Position numbers and translations under genes: made by a program. Shown here piece after piece: positions 7,988 to 16,236 of a stretch of DNA of 50,613 bases. How positions within the stretch are numbered: the first letter of the stretch is position 1; each line of letters begins with the position of its first letter. Source of the DNA: Flavobacteriaceae bacterium (GTDB lineage: Bacteria; Bacteroidota; Bacteroidia; Flavobacteriales; Flavobacteriaceae). Where the stretch lies: assembly GCA_026988395.1 (NCBI GenBank), contig JALSLI010000109.1, positions 1-50,613 on the forward strand. The letters run 5' to 3'. The notes below the pieces were generated by a model. The model searched no databases and was not told the origin of the DNA. It worked only from the letters and a program-made list of their open reading frames with translations.

Positions 7988-8769
7988 TATATTTCGTTTT
8001 TAGCTTGGTTGTAATAGCGCATTAATTCGTTTAAATTTAATGTACCGATATCTTTTTGATCTTTTTTTATGGCTTTTTCCAAATCTTTAAATCGTTTTAT
8101 AAATTTCAGATTTGTTTTTTCCAGAGCATTTTCTACATTTATATTTTTAGAACGAGCAAAATTAATTAGAGCAAAGAGTAAATCGCCAAATTCTTCTTCT
8201 GCTTTTTGGGTGTTATGATTGTCGATTTCGTCTTTAAATTCTTTTAACTCTTCTTCAATTTTATTGTAAAATGACGCATTATCTTGCCATTCAAAACCAA
8301 CACCGGCAACTTTTTCTTGAATGCGACTTGCTTTTACCAGAGTTGGTAACGATTTTGGTACGCCATCTAAAACCGATTTATCTTTTTTTCCTTCTTTAAG
8401 TTTTAATTTTTCCCAGTTTTGCTTTACTTCTTCTTCGTTTTTCACTTTTACATCGCCGTAAATATGCGGATGGCGATAAATGAGTTTTTTAACGATTTCG
8501 GTACTTACATCACCAATGTCAAAAGTGTTATTTTCTTCACCTATTTTGGCATAAAAAACAATATGGAGTAATAAATCGCCTAATTCTTTTTTAATTTCTT
8601 CTTCGTTGTTTTCTAAAATAGCATCACCTAATTCGTAAGTTTCTTCAATAGTTAGAGGTCGCAAACTTTCGTAGGTTTGTTTTTTATCCCACGGACATTT
8701 TTCGCGTAGTTCATCCATTACATCAAGTAATTTTGAAAAAGCCTCTAATTTTTGTTCTTTGGTGTTCAT
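7987..8769 (-). CDS. mazG: Nucleoside triphosphate pyrophosphohydrolase MazG
   Basis: 260 residues, two tandem MazG domains as in the E. coli enzyme. The first has CPWDKKQTYESLRPLTIEE and the metal-binding EELGD-type motif (KKELGDLLLHIVFYAKIGEE); the second has AEEEFGDLLFALINFARS. The enzyme hydrolyses NTPs to NMP and pyrophosphate and helps remove abnormal nucleotides. Here it overlaps the mpl-like gene by one base. Upstream lies the terminator at 8784-8816, leaving only 14 bases, so its promoter must be inside or before the DUF5606 gene, or it is reached by read-through. Confidence 0.95.
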   Translation of the reverse strand: MNTKEQKLEAFSKLLDVMDELREKCPWDKKQTYESLRPLTIEETYELGDAILENNEEEIKKELGDLLLHIVFYAKIGEENNTFDIGDVSTEIVKKLIYRHPHIYGDVKVKNEEEVKQNWEKLKLKEGKKDKSVLDGVPKSLPTLVKASRIQEKVAGVGFEWQDNASFYNKIEEELKEFKDEIDNHNTQKAEEEFGDLLFALINFARSKNINVENALEKTNLKFIKRFKDLEKAIKKDQKDIGTLNLNELMRYYNQAKNEI

Positions 8770-8783
8770 TGTGTATGCTATAA

Positions 8784-8816
8784 AAAAAGAGATTGTTTTT
8801 TAGACAACCTCTTTTT
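8784..8816 (-). terminator. Terminator after the ruvX-def-DUF5606 block
   Basis: Minus strand: a 13-bp stem (8816-8804 with 8796-8784, one G-U pair) and a run of seven U (8788-8782). It separates DUF5606 from mazG on the same strand. Confidence 0.8.
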
Positions 8817-8818
8817 GT

Positions 8819-9238
8819 TTATTCTTCTTCTTCGGAAGTTGCTTTTTTTTTTATAGATTCAAAATCAAAATCGGCATCTACCAGTAAATTATACCATTGC
8901 ACAATTTTTTTTATGTTACTTGGATAAACGCGTTCACGGTCGTAATTTGGCAAAACACTTTCTAAAAAATCTTCTAAAACCTTTTTGCTTTCTTTGTGAT
9001 TAATGGTTTTTTTTCCGTTTTCTTTTTTGTAGATATTGTAAAATACTTCTCGTAAAGGTACTTCATCTTCATAGGTATAGATTGCAATATCGTTTAATCC
9101 ACTAACATTATGAATGTTTAGAATAGGAAATTTTTTTTCATTATCCAAGGATTGTACAATTAATCCGGTTTTGCTTTGGCTTTCAATTTTAAAAATTCCG
9201 GGTTTACCCGAAACAACTATTAATTTTTCGATCGTCAT
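8819..9238 (-). CDS. DUF5606 family protein
   Basis: 139 residues from ATG 9238. A TTG three codons earlier is possible, but family members start directly with the M-x-LEK-type segment seen here as MTIEKLIVVSGKPGIFKI. The N-terminal half is a small beta-rich domain (GLIVQSLDNEKKFPI, then NVSGLNDIAIYTYEDEVPL), followed by a helical part with VLPNYDRERVYPSNIKKIVQWY. This Bacteroidota family has no established role to my knowledge. It is coded between def and a terminator, 29 bp after def, so it is most likely co-transcribed with ruvX and def. Confidence 0.85.
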   Translation of the reverse strand: MTIEKLIVVSGKPGIFKIESQSKTGLIVQSLDNEKKFPILNIHNVSGLNDIAIYTYEDEVPLREVFYNIYKKENGKKTINHKESKKVLEDFLESVLPNYDRERVYPSNIKKIVQWYNLLVDADFDFESIKKKATSEEEE

Positions 9239-9267
9239 TTTTATCAATTTTAGTTACTGTTTTATGT

Positions 9268-9849
9268 TTATTTTGCTTTCGGAAATTTCATTCTGTAATC
9301 TACGTTTACTTTTCCTTTGCTTATTTTTTCTAATTTTTTCTTTAATAATTTCTTTTTTAAAGTAGAGAGTTTATCGGTAAATAGGATGCCTTCAATGTGG
9401 TCGTATTCATGTTGTACAACGCGAGCAGCCAAACCGTTTAAGGTTTCTTTATGAGGTTTAAAATTTTCATCAACGTATTCTATGGTTATGGTGTCTTTGC
9501 GTTTTACGTCTTCACGAATATTTGGGATGCTTAGGCAACCTTCGTTAAAATTCCATTCGTCACCTTCTTCTTTGGTGATTTTGGCATTGATGAATACTTT
9601 GTTAAAATTAGCTAGCACTTCACATTCTTCATCAGATAATTCATCATCTTCTGCAAATGGTCTGGTATCCACAATAAAAAGGCGAATAGCTTTATTTATT
9701 TGCGGAGCGGCAAGCCCAACACCTTGGGCATTTTCCATAGTTTCACGCATATTTGCGATTAATTTGTCTAAATCGCTGTAATCTTTATCGATATCCACAC
9801 ATTTTTTTCGTAAAACAGGATCACCGTATGCTATAATTGGTAGTATCAT
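9268..9849 (-). CDS. def: Peptide deformylase
   Basis: 193 residues. All three metal-site motifs are present: GVGLAAPQI at 43-51, EGCLSIP at 103-109 (metal ligand Cys) and HEYDH at 147-151. The enzyme removes the formyl group from the N-terminal methionine of new proteins. It lies 6 bp after ruvX and 29 bp before DUF5606. The lysine-rich tail (LKKKLLKKKLEKISKGK) is common in Bacteroidota deformylases and may help ribosome contact. ATG 9849 gives the usual MILPI N-terminus. Confidence 0.97.
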   Translation of the reverse strand: MILPIIAYGDPVLRKKCVDIDKDYSDLDKLIANMRETMENAQGVGLAAPQINKAIRLFIVDTRPFAEDDELSDEECEVLANFNKVFINAKITKEEGDEWNFNEGCLSIPNIREDVKRKDTITIEYVDENFKPHKETLNGLAARVVQHEYDHIEGILFTDKLSTLKKKLLKKKLEKISKGKVNVDYRMKFPKAK

Positions 9850-9855
9850 TTTTTG

Positions 9856-10263
9856 TTATTTTTGCTCTAAATAAGTTTGTAATATAATGGTGGCACTAAT
9901 TTCATCTAAAAGTGCTTTATTTTGTCTTTTTTTCTTTGAGAGACCACTGTCAATCATTGTTTGCATTGCCATTTTGGAGGTAAATCTCTCATCGATTCGT
10001 TTAATAGGAATGTTAAAATTCCGTTTTAATTTTTCAATAAACGGTAAGATTAACACTTCGCTTTCTGATGGCTGATTATTCATTTGCTTTGGTTCGCCTA
10101 TAACAAATAGTTCTACATCATTGGATTTGGTGTAATTTTTTAAAAACGGAATTAATTCCTTAGTAGCAACCGTGGTAAGTCCTGAGGCGATTATTTGCAA
10201 ATCGTCTGTTACAGCTATTCCTGTTCTTTTTTTTCCGAAATCCAAAGCGAGGACTTTTCCCAT
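9856..10263 (-). CDS. ruvX: Putative pre-16S rRNA nuclease / Holliday junction resolvase RuvX (YqgF)
   Basis: 135 residues, usual for the family. The RNase H-like fold is marked by LALDFGKKRTG (catalytic Asp8), FVIGEPKQMN in the middle, DERFTSK with the second acidic residue, and LLDEISATIILQTYL with the last. YqgF proteins were named for Holliday-junction resolution, and in E. coli the protein trims the 5' end of 16S rRNA; rRNA maturation is the better-supported role. First gene of the leftward ruvX-def-DUF5606 unit, with a -7 box at 10283-10290. Confidence 0.95.
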   Translation of the reverse strand: MGKVLALDFGKKRTGIAVTDDLQIIASGLTTVATKELIPFLKNYTKSNDVELFVIGEPKQMNNQPSESEVLILPFIEKLKRNFNIPIKRIDERFTSKMAMQTMIDSGLSKKKRQNKALLDEISATIILQTYLEQK

Positions 10264-10277
10264 ATATTTTTATTAAT

Positions 10278-10312
10278 TTTGGCAAAATTACTATTTTTAT
10301 GCATTACTTTTG
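10278..10312 (+). promoter_or_regulatory. Promoter for dapD
   Basis: TTTG at 10278-10281 and TACTTTTG at 10305-10312 are separated by 23 bp, within the 17-23 range known for Flavobacterium promoters. The ATG of dapD is 42 bp after the -7 box. Confidence 0.65.
10283..10290 (-). promoter_or_regulatory. -7 box for ruvX
   Basis: Minus strand TAATTTTG matches TANNTTTG, 19 bp before the ruvX ATG. It lies between the -33 and -7 elements of the divergent dapD promoter, so the two polymerases cannot bind at once. No clear -33 TTG is seen. Confidence 0.5.
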
Positions 10313-10354
10313 TGTTTTAATTTAATTTTAAGATAAATTGTTAGTATCATTTAT

Positions 10355-11170
10355 ATGGAAGAACTAAGAAAAAGCATTGAACAAGCTTGGGAGAACAAAG
10401 ATTTATTACAAAACGCAGCTACACAAGAAGCCATACGAAAAGTAATTGCTCTTTTAGATGAAGGTGTTTTACGTGTTGCCGAACCTAAAGACGGCGATTG
10501 GCAAGTAAACGAATGGGTTAAAAAAGCAGTTGTTATGTATTTTCCTATTCAGAAAATGAAAACAATAGAAGTTGGTATTTTTGAATACCATGATAAAATT
10601 CCGTTAAAGAAAAATTATAAAGAAAAAGGAATTCGTGTTGTGCCGCATGCTGTTGCCAGATATGGTTCGTATATTTCGGGAGGTACGATTTTAATGCCGA
10701 GCTATGTAAACATTGGAGCATATGTAGATAAAGGTACTATGGTAGATACTTGGGCAACGGTTGGTTCTTGTGCACAAATAGGTAAAAATGTGCATTTAAG
10801 TGGCGGTGTTGGTATTGGTGGTGTTTTAGAACCTTTGCAAGCTTCACCGGTAATTATTGAAGATGATTGTTTTATTGGTAGTCGATGTATTGTTGTAGAA
10901 GGTGTTCGTGTAAAGAAAGAAGCTGTTTTAGGTGCTAATGTGGTTTTAACAATGAGCACCAAAATTATTGATGTTACCGGAGATGAACCAATAATCTATA
11001 AAGGAATAGTGCCTGAACGTTCGGTAGTAATTCCCGGAAGTTATCCAAAAAAGTTTGCCGCTGGAACCTACAATGTGCCTTGTGCCTTAATTATTGGTAA
11101 ACGAAAAGAAAGTACAAATAAAAAGACTTCCTTAAATGACGCTTTGCGTGAAAATGAGGTGGCGGTTTAA
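10355..11170 (+). CDS. dapD: 2,3,4,5-tetrahydropyridine-2,6-dicarboxylate N-succinyltransferase
   Basis: 271 residues, full length. A helical N-terminal part precedes a left-handed parallel beta helix of hexapeptide repeats (about 100-210: GTILMPSYVNIGAYVDKGT, VGSCAQIGKNVHLSGGVGI and so on) and a C-terminal ATYNVPCALIIGKR-like segment. DapD succinylates tetrahydrodipicolinate in the succinylase route to meso-DAP and lysine, so it supplies both cell wall and protein synthesis. The glycosyltransferase fusion begins 8 bp after its stop and is probably read from the same transcript. Confidence 0.97.
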   Translation: MEELRKSIEQAWENKDLLQNAATQEAIRKVIALLDEGVLRVAEPKDGDWQVNEWVKKAVVMYFPIQKMKTIEVGIFEYHDKIPLKKNYKEKGIRVVPHAVARYGSYISGGTILMPSYVNIGAYVDKGTMVDTWATVGSCAQIGKNVHLSGGVGIGGVLEPLQASPVIIEDDCFIGSRCIVVEGVRVKKEAVLGANVVLTMSTKIIDVTGDEPIIYKGIVPERSVVIPGSYPKKFAAGTYNVPCALIIGKRKESTNKKTSLNDALRENEVAV

Positions 11171-11178
11171 GATTAATT

Positions 11179-13062
11179 ATGAAGATACTTGTTATTCAAC
11201 AAAAGATGATTGGGGATGTTTTAGTCAGTTCAATATTATGTGAAAATCTTAAATTAAAATATCCGAATGCTCAGATAGATTATATGATATATGAGAGTAC
11301 TCTGCCTGTTATAAAAGAAAATAAGTACGTTGATAATTTTGTCATTTTTACAAATAGACATAGGAATAATAAGATAGAATTTTTAAAATTTTTATTCCAA
11401 ATAAGGAAAAAAAAATATGATATTGTTATTGATGCATACTCCAAACTAGAAAGCTGGATAACTGTTTTATTTTCAGGAGCTAATAGAAAAATATCATATG
11501 AAAAAAAATGGCGAAATTTTTTATACACAGATAATATACCTGAAATTAAAGAACCAAAATCTAATGTAGGTTTAATTATAGAAAAAAGATTATCTTTACT
11601 AAATACGCTTAATTTTAAGAGACCATTAGAAGTATTTCCTAAAATTTATTTGACTGAAAAAGAAAATCTTTCAGCCGTAAATTTATTAAAGCAAGGAGGT
11701 CTTGATTTGAAAAAACAGACTGTAATGATGTCAATTATCGGAAGTACAGAAAATAAAACATATCCGTTGGATTATATGTCTAAAATTGTTGATTTTATTG
11801 CTGATAAAATGGATGTTAATATTTTGTTTAATTATATTCCAAATCAAATAAATCAAGCCAAATCGGTATATGAAGGCTGTAAGAATACAACAAAAGAAAA
11901 AATATTTTTTGATGTTTTGGGTAACAACCTTCGATCCTATATTGCGATTGTTAATCAATGTGATTTTATTGTAGGTAATGATAGCGGTGCAATAAATATT
12001 GCTAAAGCATTAAAAAAGCCCTCATTTATTATTTTTTCACCTTGGATTGATAAAAAATATTGGGCTACATTTGAAGATGGCATTAATAATTTATCTGTTC
12101 ATCTAAAAGACTTTAATCCATCACTTTTTAAAAATAAATCTAAAAAATGGATAAAAAATAATACTTTAAATTTGTATTCACAATTTAAACCGGAATATAT
12201 TTATAACGCTTTAGATTTGTTTTTAGATAATAGAATTTCATCGAATAAAGTGGATTATTGTATTGATAATTTTAAGGAAGAATATAATAAAAAGAAATTA
12301 GAAAAGGTTTCAGGTTTAATTATTACTTATAATGAAGAAAAGTATATAGAAAATATAATTAAAAATCTAGATTTTGTTGATGAATTGGTAATTGTAGATT
12401 CTTTTAGTACAGACAAAACAATTGCTATTATAAATAAATACAAACATGTAAAATTAATTCAAAATCATTTTGTTAATTTTTCAGAACAACGAAATTTTGC
12501 TTTAAAACAAGTAAAATATGATTGGATTTTATTTGTTGATGTAGATGAGTATATCGATGAAAAATTAAAAAATGAAATTAATAATACGAGATTACATATA
12601 GGAGATTATAAAGCGTTTCAGTTTAAGAGAATATTTTATTTTAAAGATAAACCATTAAGATTCTCAGGAATGCAAAACGATAAAGTTTTTAGATTTTTTA
12701 ATAAAAAATTTGCTATATACGATTCTAAAAAATACGTACATGAAACTTTAGTTGTTAATGGGAACACCAAAGTGTTTGATAATAAATTGGTTCACTACTC
12801 TTATCAAAGTTATGAGAAGCATAAAGAAAAATTAGATTCCTATGCTAGATTAAAGGCTAAAGAATTATATATTAAGAAAGTAAAACCTAATTTTTTTCAT
12901 TTTTATATTAAACCTTTATACAGATTTATAAAGAATTATTTTATTCAATTAGGTGTTTTAGATGGGAGAAATGGTTTTATTTTATGTAAATTAAATGCTT
13001 ATGGTGTAAAACAGCGTTATGTAGAATTAAGAAAATTAAATCATAAAAATAATTTAGGTTAA
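11179..13062 (+). CDS. Bifunctional glycosyltransferase: GT9 heptosyltransferase-like fused to GT2 (WaaE/LgtF-like)
   Basis: 627 residues. Residues 1-350 follow the GT9 (ADP-heptose:LPS heptosyltransferase) pattern: MKILVIQQKMIGDVLVSSIL at the start and the nucleotide-sugar motif GNDSGAINIAKAL. From residue 376 a GT2 domain begins: GLIITYNEEKYIENIIKNL, DELVIVDSFSTDKT, EQRNFALKQVKYDWILFVDVDEYID, as in WaaE/KdtX/LgtF core glucosyltransferases. A charged linker (350-375) joins them. In many genomes the two are separate genes of LPS core synthesis. Both domains keep their sequence landmarks, so both are probably active. The gene is AT-richer than dapD and its stop overlaps that of the convergent GT2 gene in a shared TTAA. 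Confidence 0.88.
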   Translation: MKILVIQQKMIGDVLVSSILCENLKLKYPNAQIDYMIYESTLPVIKENKYVDNFVIFTNRHRNNKIEFLKFLFQIRKKKYDIVIDAYSKLESWITVLFSGANRKISYEKKWRNFLYTDNIPEIKEPKSNVGLIIEKRLSLLNTLNFKRPLEVFPKIYLTEKENLSAVNLLKQGGLDLKKQTVMMSIIGSTENKTYPLDYMSKIVDFIADKMDVNILFNYIPNQINQAKSVYEGCKNTTKEKIFFDVLGNNLRSYIAIVNQCDFIVGNDSGAINIAKALKKPSFIIFSPWIDKKYWATFEDGINNLSVHLKDFNPSLFKNKSKKWIKNNTLNLYSQFKPEYIYNALDLFLDNRISSNKVDYCIDNFKEEYNKKKLEKVSGLIITYNEEKYIENIIKNLDFVDELVIVDSFSTDKTIAIINKYKHVKLIQNHFVNFSEQRNFALKQVKYDWILFVDVDEYIDEKLKNEINNTRLHIGDYKAFQFKRIFYFKDKPLRFSGMQNDKVFRFFNKKFAIYDSKKYVHETLVVNGNTKVFDNKLVHYSYQSYEKHKEKLDSYARLKAKELYIKKVKPNFFHFYIKPLYRFIKNYFIQLGVLDGRNGFILCKLNAYGVKQRYVELRKLNHKNNLG

Positions 13063-13877
13063 ATTTTTTTGATACCATAAGGTGTGATTATAATTTTGTT
13101 TTTTTTCACTAATTTCCTTATTTTATTATTTTTTTTTATCATTTCAGGCTTTACATATCCTCTTTCATGGTAAATATGTACACAAATAGCACTATATCTT
13201 ATCTGTTTAGATTTTATACAAAAATTAAACAAGCGTTCTCCTAGTTCTCTATCCTCTCCTCCGTATTGCATTTCTTCGTTAAAACCATTTACATGTAAAA
13301 TATCTTTTTTCCATCCGGAAGCATTATGACCATTCCATGAAGCATTTGTAGGTGTTAAAAAGTTTAATAAAGTTGTAATATTTTTATTTTTAGAAAGTTT
13401 TAAATTTTTCAAAAAACTACTTTTTAGACCATTATTAATAAGCCAATTAATATCAAAGCAATTTTGATTAATAATGTCACTTTCTGTTAATTTTTCCGAA
13501 ATGGATTTAGGTAATTTAAAATAACCTCCTGATAAAAAAAAGCCTTTTTCTCTATATTTAATATGTGTTTCTACAAAATCCTTTCTAGCAATACAGTCGC
13601 CATCGGTAAAAAGTAAATAATCTGATTTTGAAGCTAAAATAGCTTTATTTAAAATTATAGTCTTTCTAAATCCTTTATCTTGATGCCAAACATGGGTGAT
13701 TTTTAAATTATTTTTTTCTTTAAAATCATCTATTAATTTTTTAGTTTTTTCAGTAGAGCCATCATCGGCAATAATAATTTCAAAATCTTTAAATGTTTGG
13801 TTGTTGTAACTTATTAGTACTTTTTTTAAAGCACTTTCGGAATTGTAGGTGCTAATAATAATAGAAATTGAAGGCAT
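13059..13877 (-). CDS. Glycosyltransferase family 2, chondroitin-polymerase-like
   Basis: 272 residues. GT-A fold: ISIIISTYNSESALKKVL at the start, IIIADDGSTEKT with the nucleotide-binding Asp, and the metal-binding DGDCIA at about 92-97. The C-terminal part has GFNEEMQYGGEDRELGERL, the GGED(R/T)EL motif of the galactosyltransferase/chondroitin-polymerase type C-terminal domain. It should transfer a sugar from a UDP-sugar to a glycan at the inner face of the inner membrane. Last of three leftward glycosyltransferases, 9 bp after the GT4 gene. The sugar cannot be named from sequence. Confidence 0.88.
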   Translation of the reverse strand: MPSISIIISTYNSESALKKVLISYNNQTFKDFEIIIADDGSTEKTKKLIDDFKEKNNLKITHVWHQDKGFRKTIILNKAILASKSDYLLFTDGDCIARKDFVETHIKYREKGFFLSGGYFKLPKSISEKLTESDIINQNCFDINWLINNGLKSSFLKNLKLSKNKNITTLLNFLTPTNASWNGHNASGWKKDILHVNGFNEEMQYGGEDRELGERLFNFCIKSKQIRYSAICVHIYHERGYVKPEMIKKNNKIRKLVKKNKIIITPYGIKKI

Positions 13878-13886
13878 ATTTTATGT

Positions 13887-15068
13887 TTATTTATTGAAAT
13901 CGTTTATAACATAATTGTAATATTCAATAGTTTCAAATGCTAATTTATCTAAACTAAAATTATTTACAATATGTTTCCTCGCGTTTTTACCTATCTCTAA
14001 AGCTTTGTCAAAGTTGTCAAAACAATATGATATATATTTTATGTATTCTGTATGGTTATTTGCTATAAATCCATTTTTATTATTGATAATGATTTCTTTA
14101 AAAGAGCCAATATTAGATGTAATTACTACTTTTTCACAAGCCATGGCTTCAGTAACGGTTAGTCCAAAAGTTTCATTTTTAGAAGGGAAAATACAAATAT
14201 CGGCATTTTGTAATATTTTAGGAATGTCATTATGTTGAATGTTGCTATAGAAAGTGGTGTTTTTTTTTGATAAAATGCTTAAAACATTATTTATTAGGTG
14301 TTGTTTATATTTTTCACCTCTGCCAATTATATTGAGTTTTGCCTTTGGATAAATTTTAATAATTTCATTAAACACTTCACATAATATATTTACACCTTTA
14401 GCATCTGATAATGTACCGTAGTAAAAAATATTATAAGAAAACGTGTCTTTATTTTTTATTTTTTTAAATTTAGAAACATCAACTCCATTATGTATCACTT
14501 TTAAAACATCTATGTTATAGATTTTATTTATAGCATTTTTTGTAAAATGAGATACAGCAATATTATATTTTGTATTTGATAGCGATATTTTTTCTAACTT
14601 GATTAGTAGATTCTCTTTTTTATGATTCAAATAATAATTCCAAAAACCTCTAGAACCATGAAATCTTAAAACTAAAGGGATTGAATTGTCCCAAAAAGCA
14701 TTATAACCATCAAAAACAAATGATTCTATAATATCTATTTTGTTTTTTTTCGCAAAATTTTTAAGTTTTTTAGAGTAATATTTCCTCTCTTTTTTTAAGA
14801 AATAATACTGAATTTTATTAATTTTTAGAGATTTAGAAATAGATCTGGCTAATTCGGAAAAGGGTTTTGCTTTTGTATATTTTTTTATAAAATAAACATT
14901 TATTTTTCCATCATTAAAAGTGATTTTCTTTTTTGCAAACCCAAAAATATAAACAGTATGCCCATTATTTGTTAATTTTTTTGAAATGGTTTGAATAAAC
15001 GTGCCTAATCCTCCTGTTGTAGGCAGGTTTGGGTGTGAATATTCATTAGTAAAGAAGAGTATATTCAA
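13887..15068 (-). CDS. Glycosyltransferase family 4
   Basis: 393 residues. GT-B fold with MNILFFTNEYSHPNLPTTGG (acceptor-side glycine-rich loop), VIHNGVDVSKF, the strand FYYGTLSDAKGVNIL, LNIIGRGEKY, and the donor-binding FPSKNETFGLTVTEAMACE with the EX7E-like pair. Such enzymes add sugars with retention in LPS, capsule or exopolysaccharide. It lies 2 bp after the upstream GT4 gene and 9 bp before the GT2 gene. Base use is strongly AT-biased compared with dapD or cca, as often seen in exchangeable surface-glycan genes. Confidence 0.9.
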   Translation of the reverse strand: MNILFFTNEYSHPNLPTTGGLGTFIQTISKKLTNNGHTVYIFGFAKKKITFNDGKINVYFIKKYTKAKPFSELARSISKSLKINKIQYYFLKKERKYYSKKLKNFAKKNKIDIIESFVFDGYNAFWDNSIPLVLRFHGSRGFWNYYLNHKKENLLIKLEKISLSNTKYNIAVSHFTKNAINKIYNIDVLKVIHNGVDVSKFKKIKNKDTFSYNIFYYGTLSDAKGVNILCEVFNEIIKIYPKAKLNIIGRGEKYKQHLINNVLSILSKKNTTFYSNIQHNDIPKILQNADICIFPSKNETFGLTVTEAMACEKVVITSNIGSFKEIIINNKNGFIANNHTEYIKYISYCFDNFDKALEIGKNARKHIVNNFSLDKLAFETIEYYNYVINDFNK

Positions 15069-15070
15069 AA

Positions 15071-16180
15071 TTAATTGTTTTTTAAAACATCATTTAATTC
15101 ATCAATCATTTTTTTTGCGATAACTTTTTTTGTAAAATTATCATTTAAAAATTTGAAACCGTTGTTTGTTATTTCTTTTTGTAATAATTGATCATTTAAC
15201 ACTAACTCTACTTTATCTGCAAAATCTATAGGATTACCTACTTCTGCCAAAAAACCTGTTTTTTTATCGACAATAACCTCCGGAATTCCACCTGCATTTG
15301 TAGCTACGATAGGTACTTTACAAGCATACGATTCTAATAAAACACCACCGGTAGGTTCGTTGTTTGAAGTAAAAAGGAAAAGATCAAATTCCGGTAAAAT
15401 TTCCGGTATATCTTTCCTAAAACCGGTAAAAATAATATGGTCGTTTAAATTTTTTTGATTAACCAATTCTTTAATATTTTTTTCCAATTCTCCTTTACCA
15501 ACAAGAATATATTTTGCTTTAATATTATCTCTTCTTACAAGTTCTTCTACTGTTTTCACCCATGTTATGTGGTCTTTAAAATCGGTAAATTCAGCAATAT
15601 TTCCAATAATTTTATAATCCGAAGGAATATTATATTCTTTATGCAGTATTCCGTTTTTCTCTTTTTTTTGGAATTTATTAATATCAGTTACACTACCAAC
15701 CACACACATTTTATTAGTATCTTTTACGGCATATTTTAAAACATCAACGACAGGATTTGAAACGCAAATAATTTTTTGAATTCCTTTATAATTATATTTC
15801 CATTTTCTAAAAAAGTTAGTATCTACTCTTTTTATTAAAGTACGACATAAAACAAGAGGTACTTTTAGACCAAAGATTAAAGATGATAATACAGCTAAGG
15901 TATGAGCTTTACTATTATGAATAAATATGATGTCAATATTATGTTCTTGACTAATTTTTTTTAATTTTTTAGCAAAAATTAAATTGTATTCAGAATTGAC
16001 TTTTAATCCAATAACATTAAATTTCTTTTCTTTTGCTACTTTGTATAATTCTGAATCGATTGGACAAATAATTAATTGATCAGTAACATAATTTTTATCT
16101 CGAAATTCTTCATATAAATAAATTATTTTTTGTTCGTGACCTCTCCAAACTTTCGATGCTGTAACTTGTAGTAAATTCAT
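15071..16180 (-). CDS. Glycosyltransferase family 4
   Basis: 369 residues. GT-B fold: N-terminal MNLLQVTASKVWRGHEQKI, central IIGNIAEFTDFKDH and YILVGKGELEKNI, and the donor site FLFTSNNEPTGGVLLESYAC followed by VPIVATNAGGIPEVI. The WRGHEQ opening is typical of Bacteroidota GT4 enzymes placed near LPS core genes. First gene of the leftward glycosyltransferase operon, with a -7 box at 16198-16205. Its partners suggest a role in LPS core or O-glycan assembly; the donor sugar is unknown. Confidence 0.9.
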   Translation of the reverse strand: MNLLQVTASKVWRGHEQKIIYLYEEFRDKNYVTDQLIICPIDSELYKVAKEKKFNVIGLKVNSEYNLIFAKKLKKISQEHNIDIIFIHNSKAHTLAVLSSLIFGLKVPLVLCRTLIKRVDTNFFRKWKYNYKGIQKIICVSNPVVDVLKYAVKDTNKMCVVGSVTDINKFQKKEKNGILHKEYNIPSDYKIIGNIAEFTDFKDHITWVKTVEELVRRDNIKAKYILVGKGELEKNIKELVNQKNLNDHIIFTGFRKDIPEILPEFDLFLFTSNNEPTGGVLLESYACKVPIVATNAGGIPEVIVDKKTGFLAEVGNPIDFADKVELVLNDQLLQKEITNNGFKFLNDNFTKKVIAKKMIDELNDVLKNN

Positions 16181-16197
16181 TCAAATTTGTATTTTTG
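16166..16197 (+). promoter_or_regulatory. Promoter for tsaC-cca
   Basis: TTG at 16166-16168 and TATTTTTG at 16190-16197 are 21 bp apart, a good Flavobacterium-type match. The tsaC-like ATG follows 39 bp later. The -33 element lies in the coding start of the divergent GT4 gene. Confidence 0.65.
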
Positions 16198-16205
16198 CAA
16201 ATGTA
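16198..16205 (-). promoter_or_regulatory. -7 box for the leftward glycosyltransferase operon
   Basis: Minus strand TACATTTG matches TANNTTTG. It abuts the tsaC -7 box directly, forming a TTTGCAAA centre, so the two divergent promoters should exclude each other. No clear -33 element. Confidence 0.5.
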
Positions 16206-16236
16206 TTATAATTTTTAGTATTATTTACATTCGTCT

